A stretch of DNA of 64,000 bases from Prevotellaceae bacterium UBA1743 (GCA_002314945.1 DCHV01000097.1:10320-74319); one strand, 5' to 3'; shown: positions 8,746 through 17,076, counted from the stretch's first letter. Program-made: numbers and translations. Notes: generated by a model not told the origin, from the letters alone.

Positions 8746-9459
8746 ATGGACTTTTTACAAAACATGAACCAGGAGATGGGCGACGTCATCGGAATGACCC
8801 TCTTCAGCCCCGAGCAGTTTGTCTCTTTCCTCATACGGTTCGTTCTGAATTTCAGTGTGGTGGCAATCATCGCCCGCGTATTCTATTATCCCAAGAGCCA
8901 TAGGCGTGACTATATGTTCATCTTTATGATCATGGCCATGTCCATCTTCATGCTCGTCACCTTGATGGGTGAGAATGCCCTCAATACAGGAGCGGCCCTG
9001 GGCTTGTTCGCCATTTTTGGTATCATCCGATACCGTACCGAGGCAGTGCCCATCCGCGAGATGACCTACCTCTTCATGTTGGTGGCAGTCAGTGTGGTCA
9101 ATGCCCTGGGCAAGGCCGACTATCATCCCAAGTCCGACATCTGGGAGGGGACGAGCCTCGTCACCATGCTTTTTGCCAATCTGATGTTTGTTTTCTTGGC
9201 ATGGATGTACGAAAGCCGCAAACTGATGCACAGCAACTGCAGCAAGTACATCCGCTACGACAATATCGCCCTCATCACGCCCGACAAACGTGCGGAACTG
9301 AAGGCCGACCTGGAGAAGCGTACCGGATTGAAGATAGAACGCATCGAGGTGGGTACGCTCGATTTTCTCAAGGATAGTGCCCTCATCCGTATTTTTTATG
9401 ACGAGCCATCCGAACGCGGCAGCAGCGTCGAGGAGATGACCAAGATGCCCCGTGTCTGA
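8746..9459 (+). CDS. DUF4956 membrane protein
   Basis: A 237-residue inner-membrane protein of the DUF4956 family. Three or four hydrophobic segments occupy about residues 25-155, with the family hallmark LFAIFGIIRYRTEAVPIREMTYLF in the membrane part. A soluble tail of about 75 residues (YDNIALITPDKRAELKADLE onward) follows. I chose ATG 8746 (MDFLQN) since the 19 preceding codons overlap the end of the upstream gene. DUF4956 proteins regularly accompany VTC polymerases, so it may anchor, regulate or export the polymer. The exact role is unknown. Confidence 0.85.
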   Translation: MDFLQNMNQEMGDVIGMTLFSPEQFVSFLIRFVLNFSVVAIIARVFYYPKSHRRDYMFIFMIMAMSIFMLVTLMGENALNTGAALGLFAIFGIIRYRTEAVPIREMTYLFMLVAVSVVNALGKADYHPKSDIWEGTSLVTMLFANLMFVFLAWMYESRKLMHSNCSKYIRYDNIALITPDKRAELKADLEKRTGLKIERIEVGTLDFLKDSALIRIFYDEPSERGSSVEEMTKMPRV

Positions 9460-9504
9460 TATTCCGTAGATTGTCACTTGTCAATTCAATGCATATTGTA
9501 GGTT

Positions 9505-10329
9505 ATGAGATGTGAATGGAGAAAACTGACAGCCCTTCTTCTCTTGCTGATGTCCCTTGACGTCAGCGCGGAGGACAACTTCGGTACATGGGCCGAGTTA
9601 GGCATACAGAAGGAACTCAGTCCGTACTGGGATCTGGGAGGTGAATTCGAATACCGTTCTCAGGAGAAGGACCGCTTCGGAATAGGTGTGGGCGTAGGGT
9701 ACAATCCATCCAAATACTTCAAGTTGGGGGCTTCCTACAACTTCCTGTATTCCCACAAACCCGAGAAGATGAACAAGATGGAGTACGACGAGGATGAACT
9801 TGTGGGCTATCGTATCACCCAGGGATATTGGACACCGCGTCATCGTGCAGGGTTCAATGCAACGGGTACTGTCAAATTGTGGAAGTGGTTGCGTATCTCC
9901 TTGCGTGAGCGTTACCAGTTTACGTATCGCCCCGAGCAGACCATCGATCGCACGGATTTCGAGATATCCGAATCCTTCACGCCCGAGGGGAGTTACACAG
10001 AGCGTTATGAAACGCCCAACCCCAAGACACGCGAGTCGCTGAGCACCCATTTCCTGCGTAGCCGTCTCAAACTGGCCTACGATCGCAAGAAGGCCCATCT
10101 GTGCCCCTTCGTGTCATGCGAGTTGTACAACAATCTGGGCGGTGGTGAAGAATTCAATCTCGAGAAACTGCGCGCCTCCATAGGTGCCGACTACAAGATC
10201 ACCTCGCATCATTCCGTCACCGTGGCCTATCTGCTCAATTGGTACATACAGGATGATGCGGCACACCATTTCGAGTCGTTGCACAAGCGGCTCCATGTGA
10301 TGAACATAGGATATAACTTCAAATTCTAA
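9505..10329 (+). CDS. DUF2490 outer-membrane beta-barrel protein
   Basis: A 274-residue exported protein with a signal peptide (MRCEWRKLTALLLLLMSL, cut near VSA-ED). The mature part is a run of amphipathic strands of barrel type (WAELGIQKELSPYWDLGGEFEYR, FKLGASYNFLYS, LRISLRERYQF) and ends in an aromatic terminal strand, NIGYNFKF, with the C-terminal Phe expected of outer-membrane barrels. DUF2490 has no established function. It sits 45 bases after the DUF4956 gene and 5 bases before the next gene, so it is probably an operon member and the outer-membrane part of the system. Confidence 0.8.
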   Translation: MRCEWRKLTALLLLLMSLDVSAEDNFGTWAELGIQKELSPYWDLGGEFEYRSQEKDRFGIGVGVGYNPSKYFKLGASYNFLYSHKPEKMNKMEYDEDELVGYRITQGYWTPRHRAGFNATGTVKLWKWLRISLRERYQFTYRPEQTIDRTDFEISESFTPEGSYTERYETPNPKTRESLSTHFLRSRLKLAYDRKKAHLCPFVSCELYNNLGGGEEFNLEKLRASIGADYKITSHHSVTVAYLLNWYIQDDAAHHFESLHKRLHVMNIGYNFKF

Positions 10330-10334
10330 ATAGA

Positions 10335-10793
10335 ATGAACACCAAGACAATACTTGCGGCAACCCTTTTCGCTGCCTCTGCACTTACCGTGCAGGCCGAT
10401 GATTACAACTATCTTACCGTTGCCTGCAACAATAGCGAGCAGAGCATCTCTCTCTCCGCCGTGCAGAAACTCACCTTCGACGCCTCTCAGGTAATTGTAT
10501 GGACCACCGATGGTCAGCAGATCACCTTCCCCCTTGCTCAGATGGAAAAGATGTCCTTTACGGCCAATCCCACTTCTATTCAGTCGTTGGCAGGACAAAG
10601 TCAGGATTTGCGTTACGAGGGCGGTCAGCTCCTGGTGCACGGATCAGGTCTCGTGCGCGTCTATCGCACGGATGGTGCATTGGTCTATGTGGCCAAGACG
10701 GTCTCGGGTGACAACGCGATAGGACTCGATGCTCTTCGCTCCGGACTTTATGTGATCAGTTTTGCAGGTCAGACCATCAAGATAGAGAAATAG
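10335..10793 (+). CDS. small secreted protein with a sorting-tail-like C-terminus
   Basis: 152 residues with a clear signal peptide (MNTKTILAATLFAASALTVQA-DD). The first part (NYLTVACNNSEQSISLS, KLTFDASQVIVWTTDGQQITFPLAQMEKMSF) resembles the short strand-rich head of the 653-residue beta-helix protein encoded at 14595-16556. The last 70 residues (VRVYRTDGALVY ... LRSGLYVISFAGQTIKIEK) look like the end of a type IX sorting domain, though the usual PNP motif is missing. No known function. Five bases after the DUF2490 stop and three before the next gene, so tightly coupled. Confidence 0.7.
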   Translation: MNTKTILAATLFAASALTVQADDYNYLTVACNNSEQSISLSAVQKLTFDASQVIVWTTDGQQITFPLAQMEKMSFTANPTSIQSLAGQSQDLRYEGGQLLVHGSGLVRVYRTDGALVYVAKTVSGDNAIGLDALRSGLYVISFAGQTIKIEK

Positions 10794-10796
10794 GAT

Positions 10797-11987
10797 ATGA
10801 AAAGACTCCTCTTGGCGAGCCTCTGCCTCGCCCTTGCCCTTGGAATGCAGGCACAGCATCAGTTCATGCGTGTGTGGAGCCAGGGGGACAGTGACCGTCA
10901 TCCCCTGAGCGACATCATCTATACTTCCGGGGGATCCCAGTTGTCCATAGGCACCCACACCTATTCCGTCAGCCTGATAGACAGCGTCACGATGGTGCCT
11001 ACTGTCTTCGTGAATTTTTCCGGGAACAAGGCACAGGTAGATCTCGGACAGACGGCAGGCGTTACCTGCGATGTGTCGGGGGCTGATGTGGTTCTCACCA
11101 ATACGGACACTACGCGCGAGATAGAGGTCATTCTCTCGGGCAATAGCACAAATGGCTCTTTTACCTACGTAGGGGCGTACAAGTGCAAGATTCACCTGAG
11201 TGGTCTCAACCTCACCTCCGCCACAGGCTCCCCCCTGAATATCCAGTGCGGAAAGCGTATCGACATGATTCTGGAACCCGGCACGGTGAATATATTGGCC
11301 GACGCAGCCATGGGGACACAGAAGGCTTGCCTCTATTGCAAGGGGCACCTCGAGTTGGATGGCAGCGGAAGTCTTTCCGTGCGGGGAAATGCACGTCATG
11401 CCATTGCCACCAACGAATATCTCCGTCTCAAGAAAGGCCTTGGCTCACTCTCCGTGACGTATGCTGCATCCGACGCCATCCATGCAGGGCAGTATTTCCT
11501 CATGGAAGGAGGTGCACTCGATCTCCAGGGGATGAATGGGGATGGCATACAGGCCGAGGTCACCAATGATGCCACAGACGAGTTGAACGGCCAACTCTTC
11601 ATCCAGGGAGGCAGCATCCACATGACGGTGGCTGCCGACGACACCAAGGGTATCAAATCGGATGCCGACATGGCCATCACGGGCGGAACCTTCGATATCA
11701 TGGTTACGGGAGCAGGCTCACGTGGTATCTCCTGTCCTACCAACATGGTCATCAACGAGAATCATCAATCCACCGCTATGACCATCTACGCATACGGTGG
11801 CGTATATACCGATTCCGAGGACAACGACAGCCGTTGCATGGGTATCAAGGTAGGTGGCAACCTCACCGTTTCGGCAGGCACTGTCACGGTGTACAACAAG
11901 GGGAAGGCACGTGCCATCAAGGTGGATGGGAAATACACCAAGACCGGCTCAGCCGTCGTGACAGGCAAGGTAATCACGGGTCAGTAG
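10797..11987 (+). CDS. Cthe_2159-family beta-helix carbohydrate-binding protein (short form)
   Basis: 396 residues with a signal peptide (MKRLLLASLCLALALGMQAQ). The body is a repetitive right-handed beta-helix of the Cthe_2159 family (PF14262), whose Clostridium thermocellum founder binds cellulose and pectic sugars. Visible rungs: VVLTNTDTTREIEVILSG, GSPLNIQCGKRIDMILE, ACLYCKGHLELDGSGSLSV, AIATNEYLRLKKGLGSL, ASDAIHAGQYF, GDGIQAEV, DDTKGIKSDADMAITGG. A longer paralogue lies at 14595-16556 on the other strand. It is the last gene of the VTC operon and probably lies outside the outer membrane; ligand unknown. Confidence 0.82.
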   Translation: MKRLLLASLCLALALGMQAQHQFMRVWSQGDSDRHPLSDIIYTSGGSQLSIGTHTYSVSLIDSVTMVPTVFVNFSGNKAQVDLGQTAGVTCDVSGADVVLTNTDTTREIEVILSGNSTNGSFTYVGAYKCKIHLSGLNLTSATGSPLNIQCGKRIDMILEPGTVNILADAAMGTQKACLYCKGHLELDGSGSLSVRGNARHAIATNEYLRLKKGLGSLSVTYAASDAIHAGQYFLMEGGALDLQGMNGDGIQAEVTNDATDELNGQLFIQGGSIHMTVAADDTKGIKSDADMAITGGTFDIMVTGAGSRGISCPTNMVINENHQSTAMTIYAYGGVYTDSEDNDSRCMGIKVGGNLTVSAGTVTVYNKGKARAIKVDGKYTKTGSAVVTGKVITGQ

Positions 11988-12043
11988 GGAATCGCGAGTT
12001 ACCCGTAAACAATTAATGGGCAATATCATAAATTATTAGAATC

Positions 12044-12277
12044 ATGTTAGACAAGGAGTTTGAATTCTATTTGGCACATCAGGATGAGTTGTTGACTAAA
12101 TATGAGAACCAATATATCGCCATAGTGGGTGATCAGGTTGTGGGTGCCTATCCTACGGCTTCCGAGGCATTATACGAGAGTGATGCCAAGTATGCTCCTG
12201 GTACTTGCCTGATACAGTTGTGTACCCCGGGAAATGGGGCATATTCCGTGAGGTCTTATTCTCGTATTTGTTACTGA
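12044..12277 (+). CDS. DUF5678-type small protein
   Basis: A 77-residue soluble protein without signal peptide. The core, FYLAHQDELLTKYENQYIAIVGDQVVGAYPTASEALY, matches the DUF5678 pattern (a short domain with a KYxGxYIAI-like strand and a helix). It is followed after three bases by a retropepsin-like protease gene; I recall this two-gene arrangement from other genomes, where the small protein may be a partner, substrate or inhibitor. No promoter was recognised in the 56 bases upstream. Confidence 0.7.
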   Translation: MLDKEFEFYLAHQDELLTKYENQYIAIVGDQVVGAYPTASEALYESDAKYAPGTCLIQLCTPGNGAYSVRSYSRICY

Positions 12278-12280
12278 TTT

Positions 12281-12733
12281 ATGGCGGCTGTATTAACAAT
12301 CGACTACGGCAAGCGTGTGTATTCCATAGAGACCATGTGCAAGGTTTCCATGTACCATGACGTTGTGCGCCTTGGCAATGATACTCATCCTGCATTTTTT
12401 GAATATAAAGCAATTTGGGACACTGGTGCCGTCAGAACAGTAATATCCTCCAAAGTGGTATCAGACTTAGGGTTACAACCTCGTGGAAAGGTTGAAATGT
12501 ACCATGCCAATGGCGTATCGTATGTAAACACTTTTTTTGTTAATTTGCTTCTCCCCAACAAAATGGAGATTCAAATCTTACAAGTGATGGAAGGAAATCT
12601 GCCTGACGCAGACATTCTGTTAGGGATGGATGTTATAGGCTTAGGCGATTTCGCTTTGACATCCCCAGAAGGCAAAACAATCTTCTCGTTCAGTCAGCCT
12701 TCGCAATATACGATAGATTTCAACAAGATTTGA
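12281..12733 (+). CDS. retropepsin-like aspartic protease
   Basis: A single-lobed, 150-residue aspartic protease-like protein. It has the catalytic triad D47-T-G49-A50 within AIWDTGAVRTVIS and the matching C-terminal ILLGMDVIG (112-120), the hydrophobic-hydrophobic-Gly motif of retroviral proteases; between them lies a plausible flap region. At this size a homodimer would be needed to build one active site. No signal peptide or membrane anchor, so it is cytosolic. Paired with the DUF5678 gene. Base composition is a little more AT-rich than the surrounding locus, hinting at separate acquisition. Substrate unknown. Confidence 0.8.
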   Translation: MAAVLTIDYGKRVYSIETMCKVSMYHDVVRLGNDTHPAFFEYKAIWDTGAVRTVISSKVVSDLGLQPRGKVEMYHANGVSYVNTFFVNLLLPNKMEIQILQVMEGNLPDADILLGMDVIGLGDFALTSPEGKTIFSFSQPSQYTIDFNKI

Positions 12734-12751
12734 GTTTCTTCATCGCGGAAC

Positions 12752-13510
12752 TCATTGTACGATGCGTTCCGCGATGAATTGTTTCAGGTCGTCCCTGAAA
12801 GTGTCTCCTATTGGCACGACGTGGCCATCCTTCAGTTTCACTTCCACCTTCGACACCTCCGCCACCTTGTCCATGTTGACGATGTACGAGCGATGCACCC
12901 GGATGAATCCTTTATCCTTGAGCAACCCCGACATTCTGCTGATGGGCATCAGCGTCATGGGCTTCTCCCCGTTGTCCAGATACAGACGCAGGTATTCGCG
13001 CATCGACACAATGTACCGTATGCTATGGATGGCGATACGTACCAGTTTGTAATCCACTTTCAGGTATAGGACATCCTCTTCCTGATTCAGGATTCCCTCC
13101 TCTTTCTTGTGTGGGACAGGGTGCATCAGGTTGTATTGGCGTCGCACCTTTTCCGCGGCCTTTTGGAACTCCTCTATGCCGAAAGGCTTCAGCAGATAAT
13201 CGATGGCATTCACCTTGTATCCCTCCAACGCATATTCGCTGTAGGCCGTGGTGAATACAATCAGGGGAGGATTCGTCAGCGATGCCACCAGTTCCATACC
13301 GTTCATGTCAGGCATGTTGATGTCCACGAACAGGGCATCCACTCCTCCCTCGTCGATGTATTTCATCGCCTTGAAGGCATCCTGGCATGTACCTGCCAAT
13401 TCCAGGTAGGGAGTCCTTCTGATGTAGGATTCCAGTTTCAGGCGTGCCAATGGCTCGTCATCGATGGCCAGGCATCTTATGCGTGGGGTGTAGTCGGTAT
13501 CTGCAGACAT
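12752..13510 (-). CDS. LytTR-family response regulator
   Basis: 252 residues: an N-terminal receiver domain (acidic pair IDDEP, phospho-acceptor D63 in LFVDINMPDMNG, TTAYSEYALEG, conserved K in DYLLKPF) and, from about residue 145, a LytTR DNA-binding domain (YLKVDYKLVRI, REYLRLYLDNG, FIRVHRSYIVNMDKV). Its start overlaps the upstream kinase gene by 34 bases, giving a coupled kinase-regulator pair. Because these two genes are coupled to a Cthe_2159 gene and face a second one, the target is likely to be this surface locus; that is inference. It is convergent with the retropepsin gene 18 bases away. Confidence 0.92.
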   Translation of the reverse strand: MSADTDYTPRIRCLAIDDEPLARLKLESYIRRTPYLELAGTCQDAFKAMKYIDEGGVDALFVDINMPDMNGMELVASLTNPPLIVFTTAYSEYALEGYKVNAIDYLLKPFGIEEFQKAAEKVRRQYNLMHPVPHKKEEGILNQEEDVLYLKVDYKLVRIAIHSIRYIVSMREYLRLYLDNGEKPMTLMPISRMSGLLKDKGFIRVHRSYIVNMDKVAEVSKVEVKLKDGHVVPIGDTFRDDLKQFIAERIVQ

Positions 13511-14598
13511 ACGTCGAAGGTGTTATCATTGTTTTTGACCAGTAGCGAGTATTCCTCGCCATAGATGAGCGAGAGCCGCTTTTTCACATTCTCCATCCCT
13601 ATTCCGCGATGTTCCTGCGCCTGACTGGTCTTGTGCATGCTGTTCTGGCATACAAAGAGCAAGTGCTCTCCGTCCTCGTCCAGTACGGCATCTATGTGGA
13701 TGAAGGAGGGAAGGCGGTTGCTCACGCCATGCTTGAACGCATTCTCCACGAAACAGACCAGCAGAAGTGGCGGAATCTCCTTGTCCCCGCAATCCTCGGG
13801 CAGGTTCATCTTTATTTCCACATTCCTGTCGAAACGCATTTCCATCAGTTCGGCGTAGAGGCGAAGGACCTCCATCTCCTTGCATAGCGGAGCCCATGTG
13901 CCATTGCTCTCGTACAGGGCATAGCGCAGCAGTTTCGAGAGGTTGATGATAGCCTGTTGCGCTTTTTCGTGGTCAATCTCTATCAGCGAATGGATGTTGT
14001 TCAGCGTGTTCATGAAGAAATGCGGGTTCAACTGGTATTTCAGGTTGTCCAGTTCCATCTTCAGGTTCTCGCGTTCCAGGTCCTGTATGCGTTGTTTCGT
14101 CTTCCGCGATCTCAGATAGGACACCATCCCGAAATCCGACGCCATCAGCAGTATGGCCATGAATACACGCCCCATGACAGGAGGTAATACAGGGAGATGC
14201 CTCTTGCGTGGGGCTTTCTTTTTGGGAGGAGGGGAAACCAACGAATGTTTGTTCATAGGGGGTGGAGGGACGAGCACTTTCTCCTTTTTGGATGGAGGAG
14301 CAGGGTATCTGAGGCTGGGCATGGCTGCAAATTGCAGGCTCGTGTAGAGTGCCAGAATCATTGCCACGCACAATCCGTACGCCTTGTATCTACGCTTGTC
14401 CCACAGATAGGGGCCCAGTAGAAAGTGATGCGTCAGATGGATGAGGAAGAAAGGGATGGTGTGCGACCAGGCGGCTGCCATCTCCTGCAACCCATATTTG
14501 CTGCCTTGCTCCACGAACAGCAGGATCACGGCGGGCATCACAAATACAGGTGCCCAACATCCGATGATGATAAGAAATTCCTTTGTCTTGTGTTTCAT
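13477..14598 (-). CDS. LytS/YehU-type sensor histidine kinase
   Basis: 373 residues. Four hydrophobic segments occupy roughly residues 10-150, interrupted by an unusual proline/lysine-rich linker (VLVPPPPMNKH, SPPPKKKAPRKR). The His_kinase domain follows: phospho-acceptor H193 in QLNPHFFMNTLNNIHSLI, then an ATPase part with VENAFKHGV and GIGMENVKKRL. Its ATG overlaps the stop of the upstream beta-helix gene in an ATGA arrangement, and its own end overlaps the regulator. This operon order (surface protein, kinase, regulator) suggests the kinase senses the state of that surface protein or its ligand. Confidence 0.9.
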   Translation of the reverse strand: MKHKTKEFLIIIGCWAPVFVMPAVILLFVEQGSKYGLQEMAAAWSHTIPFFLIHLTHHFLLGPYLWDKRRYKAYGLCVAMILALYTSLQFAAMPSLRYPAPPSKKEKVLVPPPPMNKHSLVSPPPKKKAPRKRHLPVLPPVMGRVFMAILLMASDFGMVSYLRSRKTKQRIQDLERENLKMELDNLKYQLNPHFFMNTLNNIHSLIEIDHEKAQQAIINLSKLLRYALYESNGTWAPLCKEMEVLRLYAELMEMRFDRNVEIKMNLPEDCGDKEIPPLLLVCFVENAFKHGVSNRLPSFIHIDAVLDEDGEHLLFVCQNSMHKTSQAQEHRGIGMENVKKRLSLIYGEEYSLLVKNNDNTFDVCLQIPTTPHA

Positions 14599-16556
14599 TT
14601 GGCTGTTATGGTTGCTACTTTGCTGGTTGCAGTCACGGTGGGGCTTACAAAGAACACCTCTGTTCCATCCGCATTGGATACCGCAATGTCCTGTGCCGTA
14701 GGTTTGGCCGTTCCGCTTCGGATGGTGATGCCTCCTTTGCCGAGAGACTCGGCAGTCAGCAGGGATAGTGCATTTGTGAATGCTCCCTCGAATTTATAGG
14801 TGCACAACGCCTCCCCGCCCGTGTTATATAAGGTATAGTAGGTATTGGCCTTGTAGCTCGTAGGGGATGCTCCCAGGAAATATCCCTGCGACGAAGCCCC
14901 CACGCTCTGGCTCGATGTCGTACCGTTGGGTCCTCCTCCGCCTCCACCTCCTTGTGAACCTCCGCCACTTACCATCAATCCACCCGTGATGACGATGTAT
15001 TGGTTGTTGTCGCAGTCGAGGCCCTCTTCGGGGCTTCCTGTCGTGCTGTAGGCTAAGGTATTACCTCCCGAGATAGTGATGGCGCCCTTTCTGCCATAGT
15101 TGGAATCCACTGCATCATTTCCATTGCTATAGCATACGGTGCTTCCTCCTGCAAATTCTATGATGCCAGAGGTGTTGAGGCAGTCGTCGTAGCACTTGAA
15201 GTAGTGCGTGCCACCCGATATCTTGATGCTCGTCTTGGACTCCAAGCCCTCGGCTCCGTCGGTCGCTGTTGTTATCGTCGTCTTTCCTCCCAGTATGCAG
15301 GCAGCTCCCATTACCTTGATGGCCTTGGCAGCAGAACCCGTGGATTCGCCGCCAGGCCCCATGCCACCGCCAGGACCCATGCCACCGCCTCCGGGCCACG
15401 TTCTGCCACCGCCGCCCCACGTGCCTCCCTGGGAAGAGGACGAGTCGCTGTATCGCGCCCCCGTGGTGGCGACTCTCAGCGTAGGCCCGTCTCCACCTTC
15501 CATGCCCTGTGTATAGGTACCTTCCACCTTGATGCCCTTTCCTCCCGATCCCGTCATGGTGATGCTGATGTCACCTCCCGTGATCGTCATATCGCCATCG
15601 GCTTTCAGGCCTTTGGCTGTGTTCGTCTCCTGGTTGCTTGTAGAGCCATTGGTCGTGTTCTTCAGTATGTAGTTACCCCCTTGTATCACCAGGGTGCCAT
15701 CGGCATATCCATCCGTATAGAGCGTTTCTCCCGTCTCCTCCTCACTCTCCTTTTCTGCCTGGATGCAATCGCCTCCCACGTTGCTGATGTTCACGTTGAA
15801 CCCATTGCCCATGAAATACTGTTTGCAATGCAACCCGTCCTTCACGGCCCCCAGGATGTTGATCGTCCCATCCGACTTCTTCAGTTTCAGGTATTCCTTG
15901 GCCGAGATGGCATGGGCGGTATTTCCCTTCACGTTCAGCGTCCCCGACTTGTCTATTTCCAGATGTCCCTTGCAATAGACAGCCGCTTTCTGCTCTCCCC
16001 CGGCACCATCCGAGATAGTGTTGACAGTCCCCTTCTTCAGATGCAGTTCCACCCGTTTCCCGCATTGGATGTCGATAGCCGCCGCTGCCCGTTTGTTGCT
16101 CATCGTCAGGCCGCCCAGTACGATAGTGGTCTTGTACGAACCATGATATACGAAGGAACCATTCTCCGTCTCGCCCGACAACTCCGTCACCAGTTCCTCC
16201 TCCGTATTGGTGTTAGTCACGACAGCGTCATTGCCCGAGACCTCCACCTTCACCCCCTTCAGGAAATAGGGATTCACCACCTTCACCCCCTTGTCTGTCC
16301 ATCGAATGTACAGATGGTCGGGTAGTGTGCCAAAGGTGATGTCCGTTATCTCGCTCATGGGATACTGGAATGTACCGTTCACGAAGAGCGTTCCGTTCTG
16401 GAACACCACTTCATCTATCAAGCTCGTGGCAGCGGCAATCGTGTCCCCGTTTGCAAAATTCACTCGCATTGCAGTTTCCTCCACCCCAGCTGCCCCCGCC
16501 TGCTGAATGGCGAAAGTCATCCATATCGTCACTGCCAACCAGATATTCCTACTCAT
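14595..16556 (-). CDS. Cthe_2159-family beta-helix carbohydrate-binding protein (long form)
   Basis: 653 residues with a signal peptide (MSRNIWLAVTIWMTFAIQQAGA). A short strand-rich head (VNFANGDTIAAATSLIDEVVFQNG) precedes a long parallel beta-helix with Cthe_2159 rungs (AAIDIQCGKRVELHLKKG, AVYCKGHLEIDKSGTLNV, AISAKEYLKLKK, DGLHCKQYFMG, AKGLKADGDMTITGG, AEGLESKTSIKISGG, EEGLDCDNNQYIVITGG). About residues 380-405 form a Gly/Pro/Met-rich low-complexity stretch (GGGGRTWPGGGG, MGPGGG repeated), and a second Gly run lies near residue 540. Related to, but longer than, the protein at 10797-11987. First gene of an operon with the LytS/LytTR pair. Confidence 0.83.
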   Translation of the reverse strand: MSRNIWLAVTIWMTFAIQQAGAAGVEETAMRVNFANGDTIAAATSLIDEVVFQNGTLFVNGTFQYPMSEITDITFGTLPDHLYIRWTDKGVKVVNPYFLKGVKVEVSGNDAVVTNTNTEEELVTELSGETENGSFVYHGSYKTTIVLGGLTMSNKRAAAAIDIQCGKRVELHLKKGTVNTISDGAGGEQKAAVYCKGHLEIDKSGTLNVKGNTAHAISAKEYLKLKKSDGTINILGAVKDGLHCKQYFMGNGFNVNISNVGGDCIQAEKESEEETGETLYTDGYADGTLVIQGGNYILKNTTNGSTSNQETNTAKGLKADGDMTITGGDISITMTGSGGKGIKVEGTYTQGMEGGDGPTLRVATTGARYSDSSSSQGGTWGGGGRTWPGGGGMGPGGGMGPGGESTGSAAKAIKVMGAACILGGKTTITTATDGAEGLESKTSIKISGGTHYFKCYDDCLNTSGIIEFAGGSTVCYSNGNDAVDSNYGRKGAITISGGNTLAYSTTGSPEEGLDCDNNQYIVITGGLMVSGGGSQGGGGGGGPNGTTSSQSVGASSQGYFLGASPTSYKANTYYTLYNTGGEALCTYKFEGAFTNALSLLTAESLGKGGITIRSGTAKPTAQDIAVSNADGTEVFFVSPTVTATSKVATITAK

Positions 16557-16576
16557 CTCTACTATGTTTTACGATG

Positions 16577-16584
16577 CAAAGTTA
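16577..16584 (-). promoter_or_regulatory. -7 element for the beta-helix / LytS / LytTR operon
   Basis: TAACTTTG on the minus strand lies 20 bases before the ATG of the long beta-helix gene. No matching TTTG is visible at the expected distance, which would suit an activated promoter, but that is speculative. Confidence 0.45.
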
Positions 16585-16826
16585 TAAAAAACTTTTCCTA
16601 TCATCATCCGATGCGAAGCAGAGAACGCACCCCTTCTCTACAAATTCCGTGTTTTCCTCTACCAATGCATACCCATGTATTGCCTGATTCCTAATTTCCT
16701 AAATGTCTAATTGTCTTATTTCCTTATTTCCTAATTTCTCGTCATAGAAATGCAGAAATCTCGTCATGGGATAGAAAATATCTCGGTATAGAATGAGCGC
16801 GCTATGACGGAAAATTTTTCGGCAAA
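16585..16826. other. AT-rich stretch with no recognised gene
   Basis: About 240 bases between the operon promoter and the inverted repeat. It holds short degenerate echoes (attccta / atttccta, tctcgtcat repeated at about 16738 and 16762) and no open frame that looks coding. Confidence 0.5.
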
Positions 16827-17076
16827 GCGTTACAGCGTTACAGCGTTACAGCGTTACAAAGGAATTCTTGTAACGGAAATACACCGACATGTCCGCGACC
16901 ACAGTCAGAATACCTTATTTATATATATTATATATTAAAATATTTATTTATATTTCTTTCTAAAACAAAAACCCCCTCTAAGTCCCCCCCAAACACGGGT
17001 AGTACATGAACATGTCCGTGTATTCAAAAAACCGAAAAAGGGTTTGTAACGCTGTAACGCTGTAACGCTGTAACGC
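16827..17076. repeat. perfect 32-bp inverted repeat made of four 8-bp units per arm
   Basis: The left arm is (GCGTTACA)x4 at 16827-16858 and the right arm is (TGTAACGC)x4 at 17045-17076, exact reverse complements. Inside, the symmetry continues imperfectly: aatacaccgacatgt near 16881-16895 mirrors acatgtccgtgtatt near 17010-17024. The centre is a run of almost pure A/T (about 16915-16965). Nothing in it looks coding. It could be a recombination or mobile-element end, a protein-binding array, or a replication-related structure. Confidence 0.85.

Noticed and set aside
12752..13510. Possible PorY/PorX-type two-component pair
   Set aside because: The regulator has a LytTR output and the kinase is LytS-like; PorX is a separate PglZ protein at 24775-26316.
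15204..16325. A 373-codon plus-strand open frame inside the long beta-helix gene
   Set aside because: Opposite strand of a repetitive gene with regular codon use; composition is Arg/His/Ser-rich and no motif is present.
16827..17076. CRISPR-like array
   Set aside because: The 8-bp units are contiguous with no spacers, and arms are inverted; no cas genes.
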